64,000 bases of DNA, from positions 1 to 64,000 of the forward strand of contig NZ_CAJTLL010000001.1 in the NCBI RefSeq assembly GCF_910577135.1, given 5' to 3'. Position numbers and translations under genes: made by a program. Under the pieces are notes generated by a model. The model was not told where the DNA came from. It saw only the letters and a list, made by a program, of their open reading frames with translations, and ran no database searches. This document shows, piece after piece, positions 18,448 to 27,428 of this stretch (the first letter of the stretch is position 1; each line of letters opens with the position of its first letter). The DNA is from an uncultured Helicobacter sp. GTDB lineage: Bacteria > Campylobacterota > Campylobacteria > Campylobacterales > Helicobacteraceae.

Positions 18448-20688
18448 TTAAAATCTCGTTCCCATAGTGAATTCAAAGTTTGATGTTCTATCCCCGGGTT
18501 GGGCGTTGATAGGGCGAGGGAAGACAAGCACAATAGGACCCATTGGGCTTATCCACTCTACTGATAGCCCCCACGATGCGCGAGTGGTATCAGCAAGATT
18601 ATTAATACCAATCATACCATAGTCAAAAAAGAGAGCTAAACGCATTTGTGCTTTTTCTAAGATTCCATAGCTTAACTCCGCAGAATGTGTCATCATATAA
18701 TTCCCACCGATACGAATAAGCCCTGTGGGATCTCTAGGAGTAAGTGAGCTGACTTGATAGCCTCTCACACTTGAAATACCCCCCATATAAAATTTTGATG
18801 TGATAGGCACATAGCCGTGGTCTATAATTGCCCCAGCTTGAGTCTTATAACGTGCAATCAAATCAATGCCAAAAAGCGATTTAAGATGATAATATAATGC
18901 CATTTTGCCATAGAATTTTGTATATTCCTCATCGCCACCAAGTCCGGCATATTCTATATATGCAGAGATAATTGCTCCATTTTTAGGGAAGTAGTAGTCA
19001 TCGGTATTATCAAAATACAGGCTCGGGCTAATGGCAGATTTGAGGGGATTATCAATTTTAAGATATGTCCTATAAAGAGCCTCCAAAGAGCTATCATAAA
19101 ATTCCACAATACGTGTTGTAGAGAGTGTGTAGCTAAGTGAGGCACGTAAAGTATTTGTAAGTAATCGCCCTCCGGTAATTGTGCCGCCTGTGGTTTGCTC
19201 CCTATAATCCCAATTCCAATATAGAGAGTGAAAGACACTTGCTGATGTGCTGTATTTAGAATCAAGCACGCGAGGATTGCTCAATGTAAGATTTACTAAT
19301 TGCCGGCGATAGCTCCAATCAGCATAAATCTGCCCACTTTGCCCCGTGCCAAAGAGATTACGCTCACGTATGGAGGCATTTACCATCAGCTTGTCATAGC
19401 TCCCATAGCCTAGCCCAAACATCAGCTCACCCGTGCGAGTTTCTTCAACATTTACAAGCAAATCCATAGCATTCTCGCTCACGCGCCGCTCATCAATCTG
19501 CACCTTGCCAAAGTATCCCAAACGCTTAAGGGCATTTTCGGATTCTTTTAGGTATGAGAGGCTGTATGTATCTCCGGGGGCTAAAAGCAACTCTCGTCGT
19601 ATGATTCTGTCTGCGGTGCGGGTATTGCCTGAAATAATCACATCGTGAATCTTTACTTTTTGCCCTACTTGTATGAGATAAAGCACCTTGACTTCCGCAT
19701 TCTCGCTATCTTTGTCTAAATCTGGACTCACACGTGTAAAGGCATAACCCAAATCGGCGATTTTTTGACGGATACTCTCCATATCTTGCCGCACATCTTC
19801 AATATTAAAATACTCTCCCTTTTTGACTTTTAACACCTTGTGCAATTCTTCTTCTTCAATCACGGGCACGTGCAAAATAATTTTAATACCAGATACCTTG
19901 TATCGCTCACCCTCTGTGATTTTATAATACAAATTCGCACTATAATCATTGAAGTTTGCGTCTAAAAAGCCTTGTGAAACGTTTGCATCTAAGAAACCTT
20001 TACGCATATAAGCATCTTGGATTCTTGCATTATCATATTCTAGCTCTGCAAGTTTGAGCTTCCCATCATTGCGCCCCCAAAGCCACCCCATAAATTGCTT
20101 TTGTCTATTGGCACTTAGCTCTTCTAGTTCTTTCACCTTAAGCTTTTCTCTACCATTGTAGGTAACTTTTTTAATAATGATATTTTCACCTTGATTGACA
20201 TTAAAGATAATGGCATATGCCCCATCATCACCCACTTTTGCAATATCGCTCTCCACCACTGTGCCATAATAACCCTGATATTCTAAAATCGTGCGTATAA
20301 TGAGCTTAGCGCGATTAAGCTTTGTCTCATCATAGCTATCCCCCTTTTTAATGCCTATTTGAGAGTAAAGCGTTTCTTTTTCCTGCTCACTTCCATAGCC
20401 CTTAATCTCCACACTTGCAACTTTTGGCTTTTGCTTAATATGAAAGGTAAGCACACCTTGTTCGAAGGTCGCATATACATCTTCAAAATACCCTTGTAAA
20501 TACAATGCCCTCACAGCTTTATCAACCTTTTGTATATTAAGCTCCTCTCCAGCTTTAATATTCACAATTTCATCAGCAAGCACATTTGAAATCGCATTTA
20601 AGCCCTCATACCTCACTGCACTAATCTCCTTAGCCCACACCACGCTAATTTGAAGACATAAGAGCATACACATACAGATTTTTTTCAT
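18448..20688 (-). CDS. bamA: Outer-membrane protein assembly factor BamA
   Basis: The start at 20688 is chosen because AAGGAATGCG precedes it and the product then opens with a clean signal peptide (MKKICMCMLLCLQISVVWA). The 746-residue protein has five POTRA-like repeats up to about residue 400 and then the Omp85 beta-barrel. The barrel contains the conserved SSVRGYQ (VRGF-type) motif near residue 640 and ends in phenylalanine (EFTMGTRF), the usual C-terminal signature. It folds and inserts outer-membrane proteins and is essential. It heads the bamA-mqnC-M16 operon. Confidence 0.95.
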   Translation of the reverse strand: MKKICMCMLLCLQISVVWAKEISAVRYEGLNAISNVLADEIVNIKAGEELNIQKVDKAVRALYLQGYFEDVYATFEQGVLTFHIKQKPKVASVEIKGYGSEQEKETLYSQIGIKKGDSYDETKLNRAKLIIRTILEYQGYYGTVVESDIAKVGDDGAYAIIFNVNQGENIIIKKVTYNGREKLKVKELEELSANRQKQFMGWLWGRNDGKLKLAELEYDNARIQDAYMRKGFLDANVSQGFLDANFNDYSANLYYKITEGERYKVSGIKIILHVPVIEEEELHKVLKVKKGEYFNIEDVRQDMESIRQKIADLGYAFTRVSPDLDKDSENAEVKVLYLIQVGQKVKIHDVIISGNTRTADRIIRRELLLAPGDTYSLSYLKESENALKRLGYFGKVQIDERRVSENAMDLLVNVEETRTGELMFGLGYGSYDKLMVNASIRERNLFGTGQSGQIYADWSYRRQLVNLTLSNPRVLDSKYSTSASVFHSLYWNWDYREQTTGGTITGGRLLTNTLRASLSYTLSTTRIVEFYDSSLEALYRTYLKIDNPLKSAISPSLYFDNTDDYYFPKNGAIISAYIEYAGLGGDEEYTKFYGKMALYYHLKSLFGIDLIARYKTQAGAIIDHGYVPITSKFYMGGISSVRGYQVSSLTPRDPTGLIRIGGNYMMTHSAELSYGILEKAQMRLALFFDYGMIGINNLADTTRASWGLSVEWISPMGPIVLVFPRPINAQPGDRTSNFEFTMGTRF

Positions 20689-20882
20689 CGCATTCCTTAG
20701 ATCACATAGAAGCGCGATTATATTAAAAGTTTCTAACATTACCAATAACCAAACTATGCGGATTCTGTTTTCTTTATAGTTTCTACGCTACTATAGTTAA
20801 AACCACCACTAATCTTATATGCTCTAAGGAAAAGCAAAAGACATATCTCAAAAGGAATCTTTAAATATTTTATATGCTGTGG

Positions 20883-20888
20883 CATAAT
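20883..20888 (+). promoter_or_regulatory. Putative -10 box of the LolD-like gene
   Basis: CATAAT with a TG two bases upstream, 39 bases before the ATG at 20927; GAGGA (20916-20920) is the ribosome binding site. Confidence 0.35.
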
Positions 20889-20926
20889 TAATCATACTTT
20901 CAAAATACAAAATGCGAGGATAATCT

Positions 20927-21580
20927 ATGAATCCGCTGCTTAATGCCAAAGGGCTTTCTCATAGTTTTGAGACAACACTTTATACAGATATAAACCTCTG
21001 CATATACGAGGGAGAAAGTGTTGCTATTATGGGTGTAAGCGGCAGTGGCAAATCTACTCTTTTAAATAATCTCTCCACCCTTCTCCCCCCTAAAAGCGGG
21101 CAGGTAGGGCTGCTTGGCAATGATGATATATATGCCCTAAGCGCCAAAGAGCAGCTCTTGCTACGTAGGCTACATATAGGCATTGTGTTTCAAGCACACT
21201 ATCTCTTTCGTGGATTTAGCGGTATAGAAAACCTCAAAGTAGCTTCTATCCTCTCAAATGAACCTATTGATAAAAATCTTTTAGAATCTTTTAATATCGC
21301 CCACGTTATCAATCAGCCTATAGGACAGCTAAGCGGCGGGCAACAACAGCGATTATCAATCGCGCGTGTGCTTACCAAAAAACCAAAAATTATTTTTGCC
21401 GATGAGCCCACAGGAAACCTCGATAAACAAACCGCCATGTATGTAATGGAAGTTCTTTTTGCCTATGTGCGCGCACACAAAGCCGCGCTTTTGCTCGCTA
21501 CACACGATAAGGACATTGCCTCTTCGTGTGATAGAATCTACCATCTATATGATAGAGCCTTGTATGAAATACAAGCATAA
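20927..21580 (+). CDS. ABC transporter ATP-binding protein, LolD/MacB type
   Basis: A 217-residue ATPase with Walker A GVSGSGKST (about residues 36-44), Q-loop IVFQAHYL, ABC signature QLSGGQQQR, Walker B IIFADEPTGNLD and H-loop LLATHD. The length and signature spacing match LolD-like lipoprotein-release ATPases. No cognate permease (LolC/E) lies beside it; the next gene is a DedA protein. The partner must be encoded elsewhere, so 'LolD-like' is a family call, not a proven function. Confidence 0.88.
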   Translation: MNPLLNAKGLSHSFETTLYTDINLCIYEGESVAIMGVSGSGKSTLLNNLSTLLPPKSGQVGLLGNDDIYALSAKEQLLLRRLHIGIVFQAHYLFRGFSGIENLKVASILSNEPIDKNLLESFNIAHVINQPIGQLSGGQQQRLSIARVLTKKPKIIFADEPTGNLDKQTAMYVMEVLFAYVRAHKAALLLATHDKDIASSCDRIYHLYDRALYEIQA

Positions 21581-21602
21581 AGGTATCTTTGATATTTATT
21601 AT

Positions 21603-21608
21603 TATAAT
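21603..21608 (+). promoter_or_regulatory. Putative -10 box of the DedA-family gene
   Basis: TATAAT within the 70-base gap after the LolD-like stop, 43 bases before the preferred ATG at 21651. Confidence 0.4.
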
Positions 21609-21650
21609 TATGCTAAACTCCTATAAAACACAAATATGCAAAGGAATGCT

Positions 21651-22223
21651 ATGCAGGGTATTATAGATTCACTTGAGCAATGGGGTTATGTGCTGTTATT
21701 TCTCTATTCTTTTGGTGGAGGATATGTAGGACTTATTACTGCTGGGGTGATGAGTGCACTTGACAAGATGGATTTATGTATCTCTATATTTGTTGCTTGT
21801 GCAGGGAATACACTGGGTAGCTCACTTCTTGCATATTTAGCGCGGTATCAAAAAAAAGATATGATGCAGTATATGCAAAAACATAGGCGCAAAATAGCCC
21901 TTTCTCAACTATGGCTCAAAAAATATAGCTCGTGGCTTATCTTTTTTAGCAAATATCTCTATGGTATTAAAACACTTGTACCACTTGCTATTGGCTTTAG
22001 CCGTTTTAATCTAAAAAAATTTTTGATGTTTAATCTTATTGCTTGTGTGATTTGGGCAATCATTGTGGGTTTATGCGGATACTATGCAAGTAGTGGTATT
22101 ATTATGCTGCTTGAAAAGATTGACGCACATTCTTATCTTATGCCAATAGTTCTTCTTGTGCTTGGCGTGATTTTATACATCATTATCACCCAAGTCTCCA
22201 AAAAGGCAAAAAAACGCTTATAG
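21651..22223 (+). CDS. DedA family membrane protein
   Basis: The ATG at 21651 is preferred over the ATG at 21636 because AAGGA lies five bases before it; this gives 190 residues. Features are an N-terminal amphipathic segment, the glycine-rich region SFGGGYVGLITAGVM, the FFSKYLYGIKTLVPLAIGFSRF segment (the conserved basic residue region of DedA proteins, about 102-123) and four to five membrane spans. DedA proteins act as lipid (undecaprenyl-phosphate or phospholipid) flippases or affect membrane homeostasis. It stands alone and faces the ABC-2 permease gene tail to tail. Confidence 0.88.
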   Translation: MQGIIDSLEQWGYVLLFLYSFGGGYVGLITAGVMSALDKMDLCISIFVACAGNTLGSSLLAYLARYQKKDMMQYMQKHRRKIALSQLWLKKYSSWLIFFSKYLYGIKTLVPLAIGFSRFNLKKFLMFNLIACVIWAIIVGLCGYYASSGIIMLLEKIDAHSYLMPIVLLVLGVILYIIITQVSKKAKKRL

Positions 22224-22239
22224 CATATATGAAGACTTT

Positions 22240-23361
22240 TTACCATCGTAAAGTTTTCTTATAAATCACAAGTACACTAGCGACAATATACAGCACACAT
22301 AAAAAGCACAAACTTGCAAAATATTCCCACACACTTCCAAAACTCGCACCCATTTGATTAAGTTGCAAAAGCCCATTAATGCCGTGATATGCGGGTAAAA
22401 ACCCTACCAAAGCACTCGCCCATACCGCAATTTGCGCCTTTGGCCACATAAAGCCTAGCAAAAACACAATAGGCATAGAAGCAAGCATAATGATTTGGGT
22501 AGAGAGGGCGCGTTTAGGCAAAATAGCACCAAAAAATACGCCAAACGCTGCAGTAGAAAGGATAAAAGCCGTGCTAAAAAGCCAAAAATCAAGGATATGC
22601 GCCCCCACATACACACCATAAAATTTATACGCAAACCCAAAATAAAAGGCAAAAAGCACCGCATAAATACAGAAAAATACGAGAATCTTAGATAACACCA
22701 AAATAAGCGGATTAGCCATGCTGTAGTAGTTTCTTGCACCTTGAGCAAACTGCTGATTCTGTGTGCCGCCAATAATCCCCGCCCCTGCTACAAGCGTTTG
22801 ATGTAGGATAAAAATCAATATGGGCGCAAGTGTGTAGTTAATATAACCCATTGAGGGATTAAAAAGCGGCATAAAAGAGGGCTGTAAAATTTCTCTTTCG
22901 TGGGTTTGCAGTTTAGTTTTAAGAGAATCATTAAAAGCATTAATGCAATCTGCACTTGCATTCACAATTGCCCCATAAATAAGTAAATACGAGGCATTCG
23001 CCATAATCGCCACCACAGGCGGGATACGTTGATAGATATGTTTTTCAAAATCCTTAGGGATAATAATCACACCATAGACAGAATAAGATTCTATCAAATC
23101 CTGCACATCTGCTTCACTTTGGAGAATCTCCACCACCTCCAAATAGGGTGAGGCTCTAAAAAAATCAATCATCTCTCGCGATGAAGTCGTGCCATCATAA
23201 TCGACAATGGCAATCTTTTGGGGGCTTACCACATCGCCATAATAAGGCGTAGGATACAAAAAGAGATAAAAAAGTGAGCCACCAAAGATAATGAGCATTG
23301 CAGACACGGATGTAAAGATATTTCTTGCCTCGCAAATAAAGGTAGAATAAAAGTCTCTCAC
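22240..23361 (-). CDS. ABC-2 type exporter permease (YhhJ/YhiI-like)
   Basis: A 373-residue permease starting at GTG, with AAGGAT upstream. It has one N-terminal membrane span, a large extracytoplasmic loop (about residues 45-170, including KIAIVDYDGTTSSREM) and five C-terminal spans, which is the ABC-2 (PF12698-like) plan. The GTGA start overlaps the glyS stop, so it is translationally coupled to an unrelated housekeeping gene. The matching ATPase and membrane fusion protein are not adjacent. The substrate is unknown; relatives export drugs or lipids. Confidence 0.85.
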   Translation of the reverse strand: MRDFYSTFICEARNIFTSVSAMLIIFGGSLFYLFLYPTPYYGDVVSPQKIAIVDYDGTTSSREMIDFFRASPYLEVVEILQSEADVQDLIESYSVYGVIIIPKDFEKHIYQRIPPVVAIMANASYLLIYGAIVNASADCINAFNDSLKTKLQTHEREILQPSFMPLFNPSMGYINYTLAPILIFILHQTLVAGAGIIGGTQNQQFAQGARNYYSMANPLILVLSKILVFFCIYAVLFAFYFGFAYKFYGVYVGAHILDFWLFSTAFILSTAAFGVFFGAILPKRALSTQIIMLASMPIVFLLGFMWPKAQIAVWASALVGFLPAYHGINGLLQLNQMGASFGSVWEYFASLCFLCVLYIVASVLVIYKKTLRW

Positions 23362-25433
23362 AATGAAATATCCTTAATATCGCCGATACGTAAAAATTCA
23401 TTATATGCTTCTAAAACGAGCATTTGACGATTGGTTTTAAGTGCCTTGTTCTCGACATTGACAAGCACAGATTCAAAAAATGCTTCTAGAGGAATTTTAA
23501 GCGCAAAGAGCGCGGCGATATGCGTATCTGTGTTTGCAAAATGTTGAGATTGAAGCGATTTAAGGGCTTGATAGAGAGACTTTTCTGCATTAAGTGTGAG
23601 AAGCGATTCTATTATGGGCGTAGGCTCTATGCTATCTTCTAAAATATTTGCCACTCGTTTAAAGAGCCTCACAAGGGCTTCCTTATCGCTATTTTCAAAG
23701 AATGCACTTAGGCTTTGGGTATGCGTGATGATACTGCGGAGATTACGCATAGGCTTATTATCCACACGAGCATTTAGCACACAGCGGATAAGCGAGGGAT
23801 TGACTTTAAGCATACCCTCTAATCGCTCTAAAAAGAAAGATTCTATATGGCTTAAATCACTTGTCTTATAGCCAGCAGCTTCATAGAGCCTTGCTATATC
23901 AGTGTGTAAGTCAAAATCTAGCTCATAGTAAGAAATAATCTTTAATATCCCATTAGCCGCGCGTCTTAGGGCAAAAGGGTCTTTTGAACCACTTGGAATC
24001 TTCCCCAAACTAAAAAGTGTAAAGATATTATCAAGCTTTATGCTTAGAGCAACAATAGCGCTGATGAGATGACTAGGCAAGACAGAATCCTCTCCTGTGG
24101 GGAGATACTGCTCCTTTATACTCAAAGCAACAAGCGGGTGGAAGCCAAAACGCTTAGCATAATAATAGCCCATAATGCCCTGCAACTCTGGAAACTCATA
24201 CACCATTTGCGTGAGTAAATCCGCCTTTGCATACATAATAGCATTACTTAGAATCTCCTGCATATCCACTAAGGGCATATCTATCTTAGTCGCATAGGAT
24301 TCTAAAAGTATATGCGCGATAATGCCCTCACGCTTAGATTTATCAAGCAAAGACCCTGCCCCCTCCACAAAGAGAATCTGCTCTAAATCCTCCACCTTAA
24401 AACCATTTTTTATATCATTTTCATAAAAAAACATCGCATCACTTAGCCTTGCTTTGAGCACCTTTTGATTGCCCTGCACGATGGGAGCAAGATGCTCTGT
24501 GGTGCTGTTTGCCACAAGCACAAAGCCATTATGCAGATTCCCATTCATATAAGTAGCAAAATACCGCTGATGCTCCTTCATAGAGATGATAATCACCTCC
24601 GGAGGCAGACGTAAGAACACCTCATCAAAGCTCCCACACACCGCACGAGGATATTCTGTAATGGCTACAATCTCATTCAAGAGGCTTTCATCAATTTCTA
24701 CTTTAATGTGATGGGTGGATTCAATTCTGCGAATTTGCTCTAAAATAAGGGTTTTGCGTTTATCTTGATTCAAAATGACTTTACCCTTATCAAGTGCTTG
24801 GAAATAAGATTCTGCGCTATCTATTGCCACAGGGGCGAAACTCACATCTCTATGGACATACGTTTGTGCCTTGCTGTGCAATCCAAAGGCGTTGAGCGCT
24901 ATGCTTTCTTTACCCAAAAGCACACAGATATTGCGTATAGGGCGGATAAAACTTTGCCTTACATCTCCCCAAAACATACTCTTGCCAAATTGCAAAGATT
25001 CAAGCCATTTAATGAGTACTTCACCAAGCAAGGTGCTTGTTGCCACGCCCTTTTTTGTGTAGGTATGATAAAGCACTTCCTTGCCATCTTTTTGCGTTAT
25101 TTGCAAGGTGGTATCTACACTCAAGCCATTTTTTTTATAAAAGCTTTCTCCTGCCTTGCTTAAGCCCTGTGTCTTATCGCCATTATTGAAAGCAATGCTT
25201 AAAGGGGGACCATAGGATTCTATCAGCATATCTTGCGTGGTAGTGGGAAAGTGCTCCTCATACAGCACAATACGTCTAGGCGTAAAGTATAATAGAGGGG
25301 TGGAGGCAATATTATGGGCTTTAGCAATTTTTTGCCATTTTTCTACCATATTGGGTAGTTCCTTTAAAAATGGCAATGCGGGAAGTTCTTCGGTAAAAAC
25401 TTCAATAAGCAAGGGTAAATGTGCGGCTTTCAA
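23358..25433 (-). CDS. glyS: Glycine-tRNA ligase beta subunit
   Basis: A 691-residue beta subunit of the bacterial alpha2beta2 glycyl-tRNA synthetase, the usual length. The start is TTG with AAAGGA five bases upstream; the protein opens PLLIEVFTEELPALPF, the family's N-terminal signature. SMKEHQRYFA (about 281) and KDPFALRRAANGILKI (about 481) are further conserved blocks, and an anticodon-binding DALR-like region ends the protein. The alpha subunit gene glyQ is not in the window. It diverges from the lytic transglycosylase-like gene. Confidence 0.96.
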   Translation of the reverse strand: MKAAHLPLLIEVFTEELPALPFLKELPNMVEKWQKIAKAHNIASTPLLYFTPRRIVLYEEHFPTTTQDMLIESYGPPLSIAFNNGDKTQGLSKAGESFYKKNGLSVDTTLQITQKDGKEVLYHTYTKKGVATSTLLGEVLIKWLESLQFGKSMFWGDVRQSFIRPIRNICVLLGKESIALNAFGLHSKAQTYVHRDVSFAPVAIDSAESYFQALDKGKVILNQDKRKTLILEQIRRIESTHHIKVEIDESLLNEIVAITEYPRAVCGSFDEVFLRLPPEVIIISMKEHQRYFATYMNGNLHNGFVLVANSTTEHLAPIVQGNQKVLKARLSDAMFFYENDIKNGFKVEDLEQILFVEGAGSLLDKSKREGIIAHILLESYATKIDMPLVDMQEILSNAIMYAKADLLTQMVYEFPELQGIMGYYYAKRFGFHPLVALSIKEQYLPTGEDSVLPSHLISAIVALSIKLDNIFTLFSLGKIPSGSKDPFALRRAANGILKIISYYELDFDLHTDIARLYEAAGYKTSDLSHIESFFLERLEGMLKVNPSLIRCVLNARVDNKPMRNLRSIITHTQSLSAFFENSDKEALVRLFKRVANILEDSIEPTPIIESLLTLNAEKSLYQALKSLQSQHFANTDTHIAALFALKIPLEAFFESVLVNVENKALKTNRQMLVLEAYNEFLRIGDIKDISL

Positions 25434-25528
25434 GTTATTCCTTTAAAATTTTAGATATGATTGCGTGATTGTAACGCAGAGTTATTAAAAAGTCATTTAG
25501 AGAGATAAATATTACAGGAAACAAAACA

Positions 25529-26230
25529 TTGAAAATAATATATTCTATCATTATGCTATTAGTCGCTCTAACTCCTGCTTTTGCCCTGCCACTGCATAAA
25601 ATTGAGGGTAAATGTGTGCAGCCTAAAGATTTTAACAGGAATCAAAAGCAAGTGATTTTAAAAGCCTTTAAATACGGCGCAAAAAGCGGCTTTGGCTACA
25701 CAATGGCAGCTATTGCTTGGAAAGAATCTTGCGCAGGAGAATATCGTGTGAATTTCGCTGACCCTTCAGCAGGTATCTACCACGCGCATATTCCCGGACT
25801 TCTTAAAAAGCATAAGCAAAAAGATACGAACTTTATGCGCAATATGGTGGGAGAGCTGCTTATGCGTGATGATGATTTTGCCTCTGCTACTGCACTTGAA
25901 GAGCTAAACTATTGGCACAGGGTGCGTAAGGGGAATTGGTATGAAGTGATTAAATCCTACAACAAGGGCTTTAGCTGGGAAAAGGACAAAGAACGTGATA
26001 AAATAGCGCAAGAATACGCCAAAGATGTGCAAAAACGTGTAAAGATTCTACAAACCTATATACCCAAAATCAGCTCAAGCACTGCAAAACTTGCTAAAAA
26101 AGACTATGCTATTGATTTTATAAAAAATGCAGACTTGCAAGATAAAATCTCACAGCTACAAGACAAAAATATAAAGCAGAAGCAAAATACAAAATCAGCA
26201 AAACAAAACATTACTATCCTAGAGGAATAA
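25529..26230 (+). CDS. Secreted lytic transglycosylase-like protein
   Basis: A 233-residue protein starting at TTG, with AGGAA eight bases upstream. It has a signal peptide (MKIIYSIIMLLVALTPAFA). The region MAAIAWKESCAGEYRVN (about residues 59-75) matches the catalytic-glutamate environment of SLT-type transglycosylases, and SYNKGFSW around residue 149 resembles the AYNAG-type motif. The C-terminal 60 residues are lysine/glutamine-rich and probably disordered. It should act on periplasmic peptidoglycan. The domain is divergent, so the enzyme class is likely but not certain. Confidence 0.7.
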   Translation: MKIIYSIIMLLVALTPAFALPLHKIEGKCVQPKDFNRNQKQVILKAFKYGAKSGFGYTMAAIAWKESCAGEYRVNFADPSAGIYHAHIPGLLKKHKQKDTNFMRNMVGELLMRDDDFASATALEELNYWHRVRKGNWYEVIKSYNKGFSWEKDKERDKIAQEYAKDVQKRVKILQTYIPKISSSTAKLAKKDYAIDFIKNADLQDKISQLQDKNIKQKQNTKSAKQNITILEE

Positions 26231-26234
26231 TTTG

Positions 26235-26948
26235 CTATTTTAAAGCGCCAAATCGCCTCTGCTTTAGATAGAATGCCTCTAAGATTCCATCTAACTCATC
26301 CGTGCATAGATTAGGCCAAAGTGTGGGGGTAAAAAATAGCTCTGCATAGCTTGATTGCCATAGCAAAAAATTTGATAGGCGGCTCTCCCCACCTGTGCGA
26401 ATAAGCAAATCTACATTAGGCAGTGTAGCTGTATCCAAATTAGCATTAATGAGTGTGGTTGCCTCCTGCGGAGTAAGTGTGCTTATCTCGTCTTTGCTAA
26501 GGCTTTGTGCTATTTTGATAAAAGTTCGTGCTATCTCATTATGCGAGCCATAATTGAGTGCGAGAATCTGCGTGAGATTGGTGTGATTTTGCGTGAGATG
26601 CTCTAGCTCTAAAATAGCATTTTTTAACGTATGACTAAAAATGCTAATATCCCCTATGGCACGGAATCTAATATTGTTTTTCATATACACGGGCTTTTCA
26701 TTGCGCAAATATTGCTCTAATAGCTTCATTAGGAAATCCACCTCCACCTTAGGACGTTTCCAATTTTCAGTAGAAAAAGCATAAAGTGTGAGATAGGGAA
26801 TTTTTTGGTTAGCACACCATTGTGTTACGTCACGCACAATTTTTGCGCCCTCTTTATGTCCATGTGTGCGCTTTTTACCTTGACTTTGCGCCCAACGTCC
26901 GTTGCCATCCATTATGATAGCAATATGCTGTAAGGGGGGCTTTTTCAT
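26235..26948 (-). CDS. uppS: Undecaprenyl diphosphate synthase (cis-prenyltransferase)
   Basis: A 237-residue cis-prenyltransferase making the C55 lipid carrier for cell-wall and glycan synthesis. HIAIIMDGNGRWA (catalytic aspartate and P-loop, about residues 8-20), YAFSTENWKRP (about 61-71), NYGS and RTGGESRLSNFLLWQSSYAE (about 191-210) are all intact. It is the last gene of the run flgG2-methylase-acetyltransferase-uppS, 5 bases after the acetyltransferase. Confidence 0.97.
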   Translation of the reverse strand: MKKPPLQHIAIIMDGNGRWAQSQGKKRTHGHKEGAKIVRDVTQWCANQKIPYLTLYAFSTENWKRPKVEVDFLMKLLEQYLRNEKPVYMKNNIRFRAIGDISIFSHTLKNAILELEHLTQNHTNLTQILALNYGSHNEIARTFIKIAQSLSKDEISTLTPQEATTLINANLDTATLPNVDLLIRTGGESRLSNFLLWQSSYAELFFTPTLWPNLCTDELDGILEAFYLKQRRFGALK

Positions 26949-26953
26949 ATTTG

Positions 26954-27427
26954 CTACCTTATAGAATCTACCAATGGACGCAAGAATCTTGCGGGATTAC
27001 CGACATAAAATCCACTTTGCACAATATCTTTGCTCACCACAGCTCCCGCACCAATCACCACATCATCGCAAATATTCACGGGCAAAATCGTGGCATTTGA
27101 ACCAATACTCACGCGATTTCCAATATTTGTAGATTTCCACATATCTTTACTCGGTGCGGGAGCACCTTGAAAGAAGGTATCGTTGATAAATACCACACTA
27201 TGCCCGATGAAGCAATCCTCCCCAATACACACAGATGAGCAAATAAAGCTATGGGATTGCACACGTGTGCGTTTGCCAATATATACATCACATTGTATCT
27301 CACAAAATGGTCCTACAAACACATCTTCATCCAACGTGCAGCCATAGAGGTTGCTAGGGGTAATAATCACTACATTTTTTCCACATTTCACATTCACAAT
27401 GCCTACTTCTTTGATTGTTGGATTCAC
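26954..27427 (-). CDS. Left-handed beta-helix acyltransferase, WbpD/WlbB-like
   Basis: A 157-residue hexapeptide-repeat protein starting at GTG. The left-handed beta-helix repeats run from about residue 15 to 140, with VRIGSNATILPVN-type turns and C-terminal VGNPARFLRP. The insert VFINDTFFQGAPAPSKDMW (about 79-97) is typical of acetyltransferases of the WbpD/WlbB/FdtC group, which N-acetylate amino-sugar nucleotides. Its sugar substrate cannot be told. It sits one base after the methylase stop and 5 bases before uppS; the link to UppS (lipid carrier for glycans) fits a surface-glycan role. Confidence 0.85.
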   Translation of the reverse strand: MNPTIKEVGIVNVKCGKNVVIITPSNLYGCTLDEDVFVGPFCEIQCDVYIGKRTRVQSHSFICSSVCIGEDCFIGHSVVFINDTFFQGAPAPSKDMWKSTNIGNRVSIGSNATILPVNICDDVVIGAGAVVSKDIVQSGFYVGNPARFLRPLVDSIR

Positions 27428-27428
27428 A

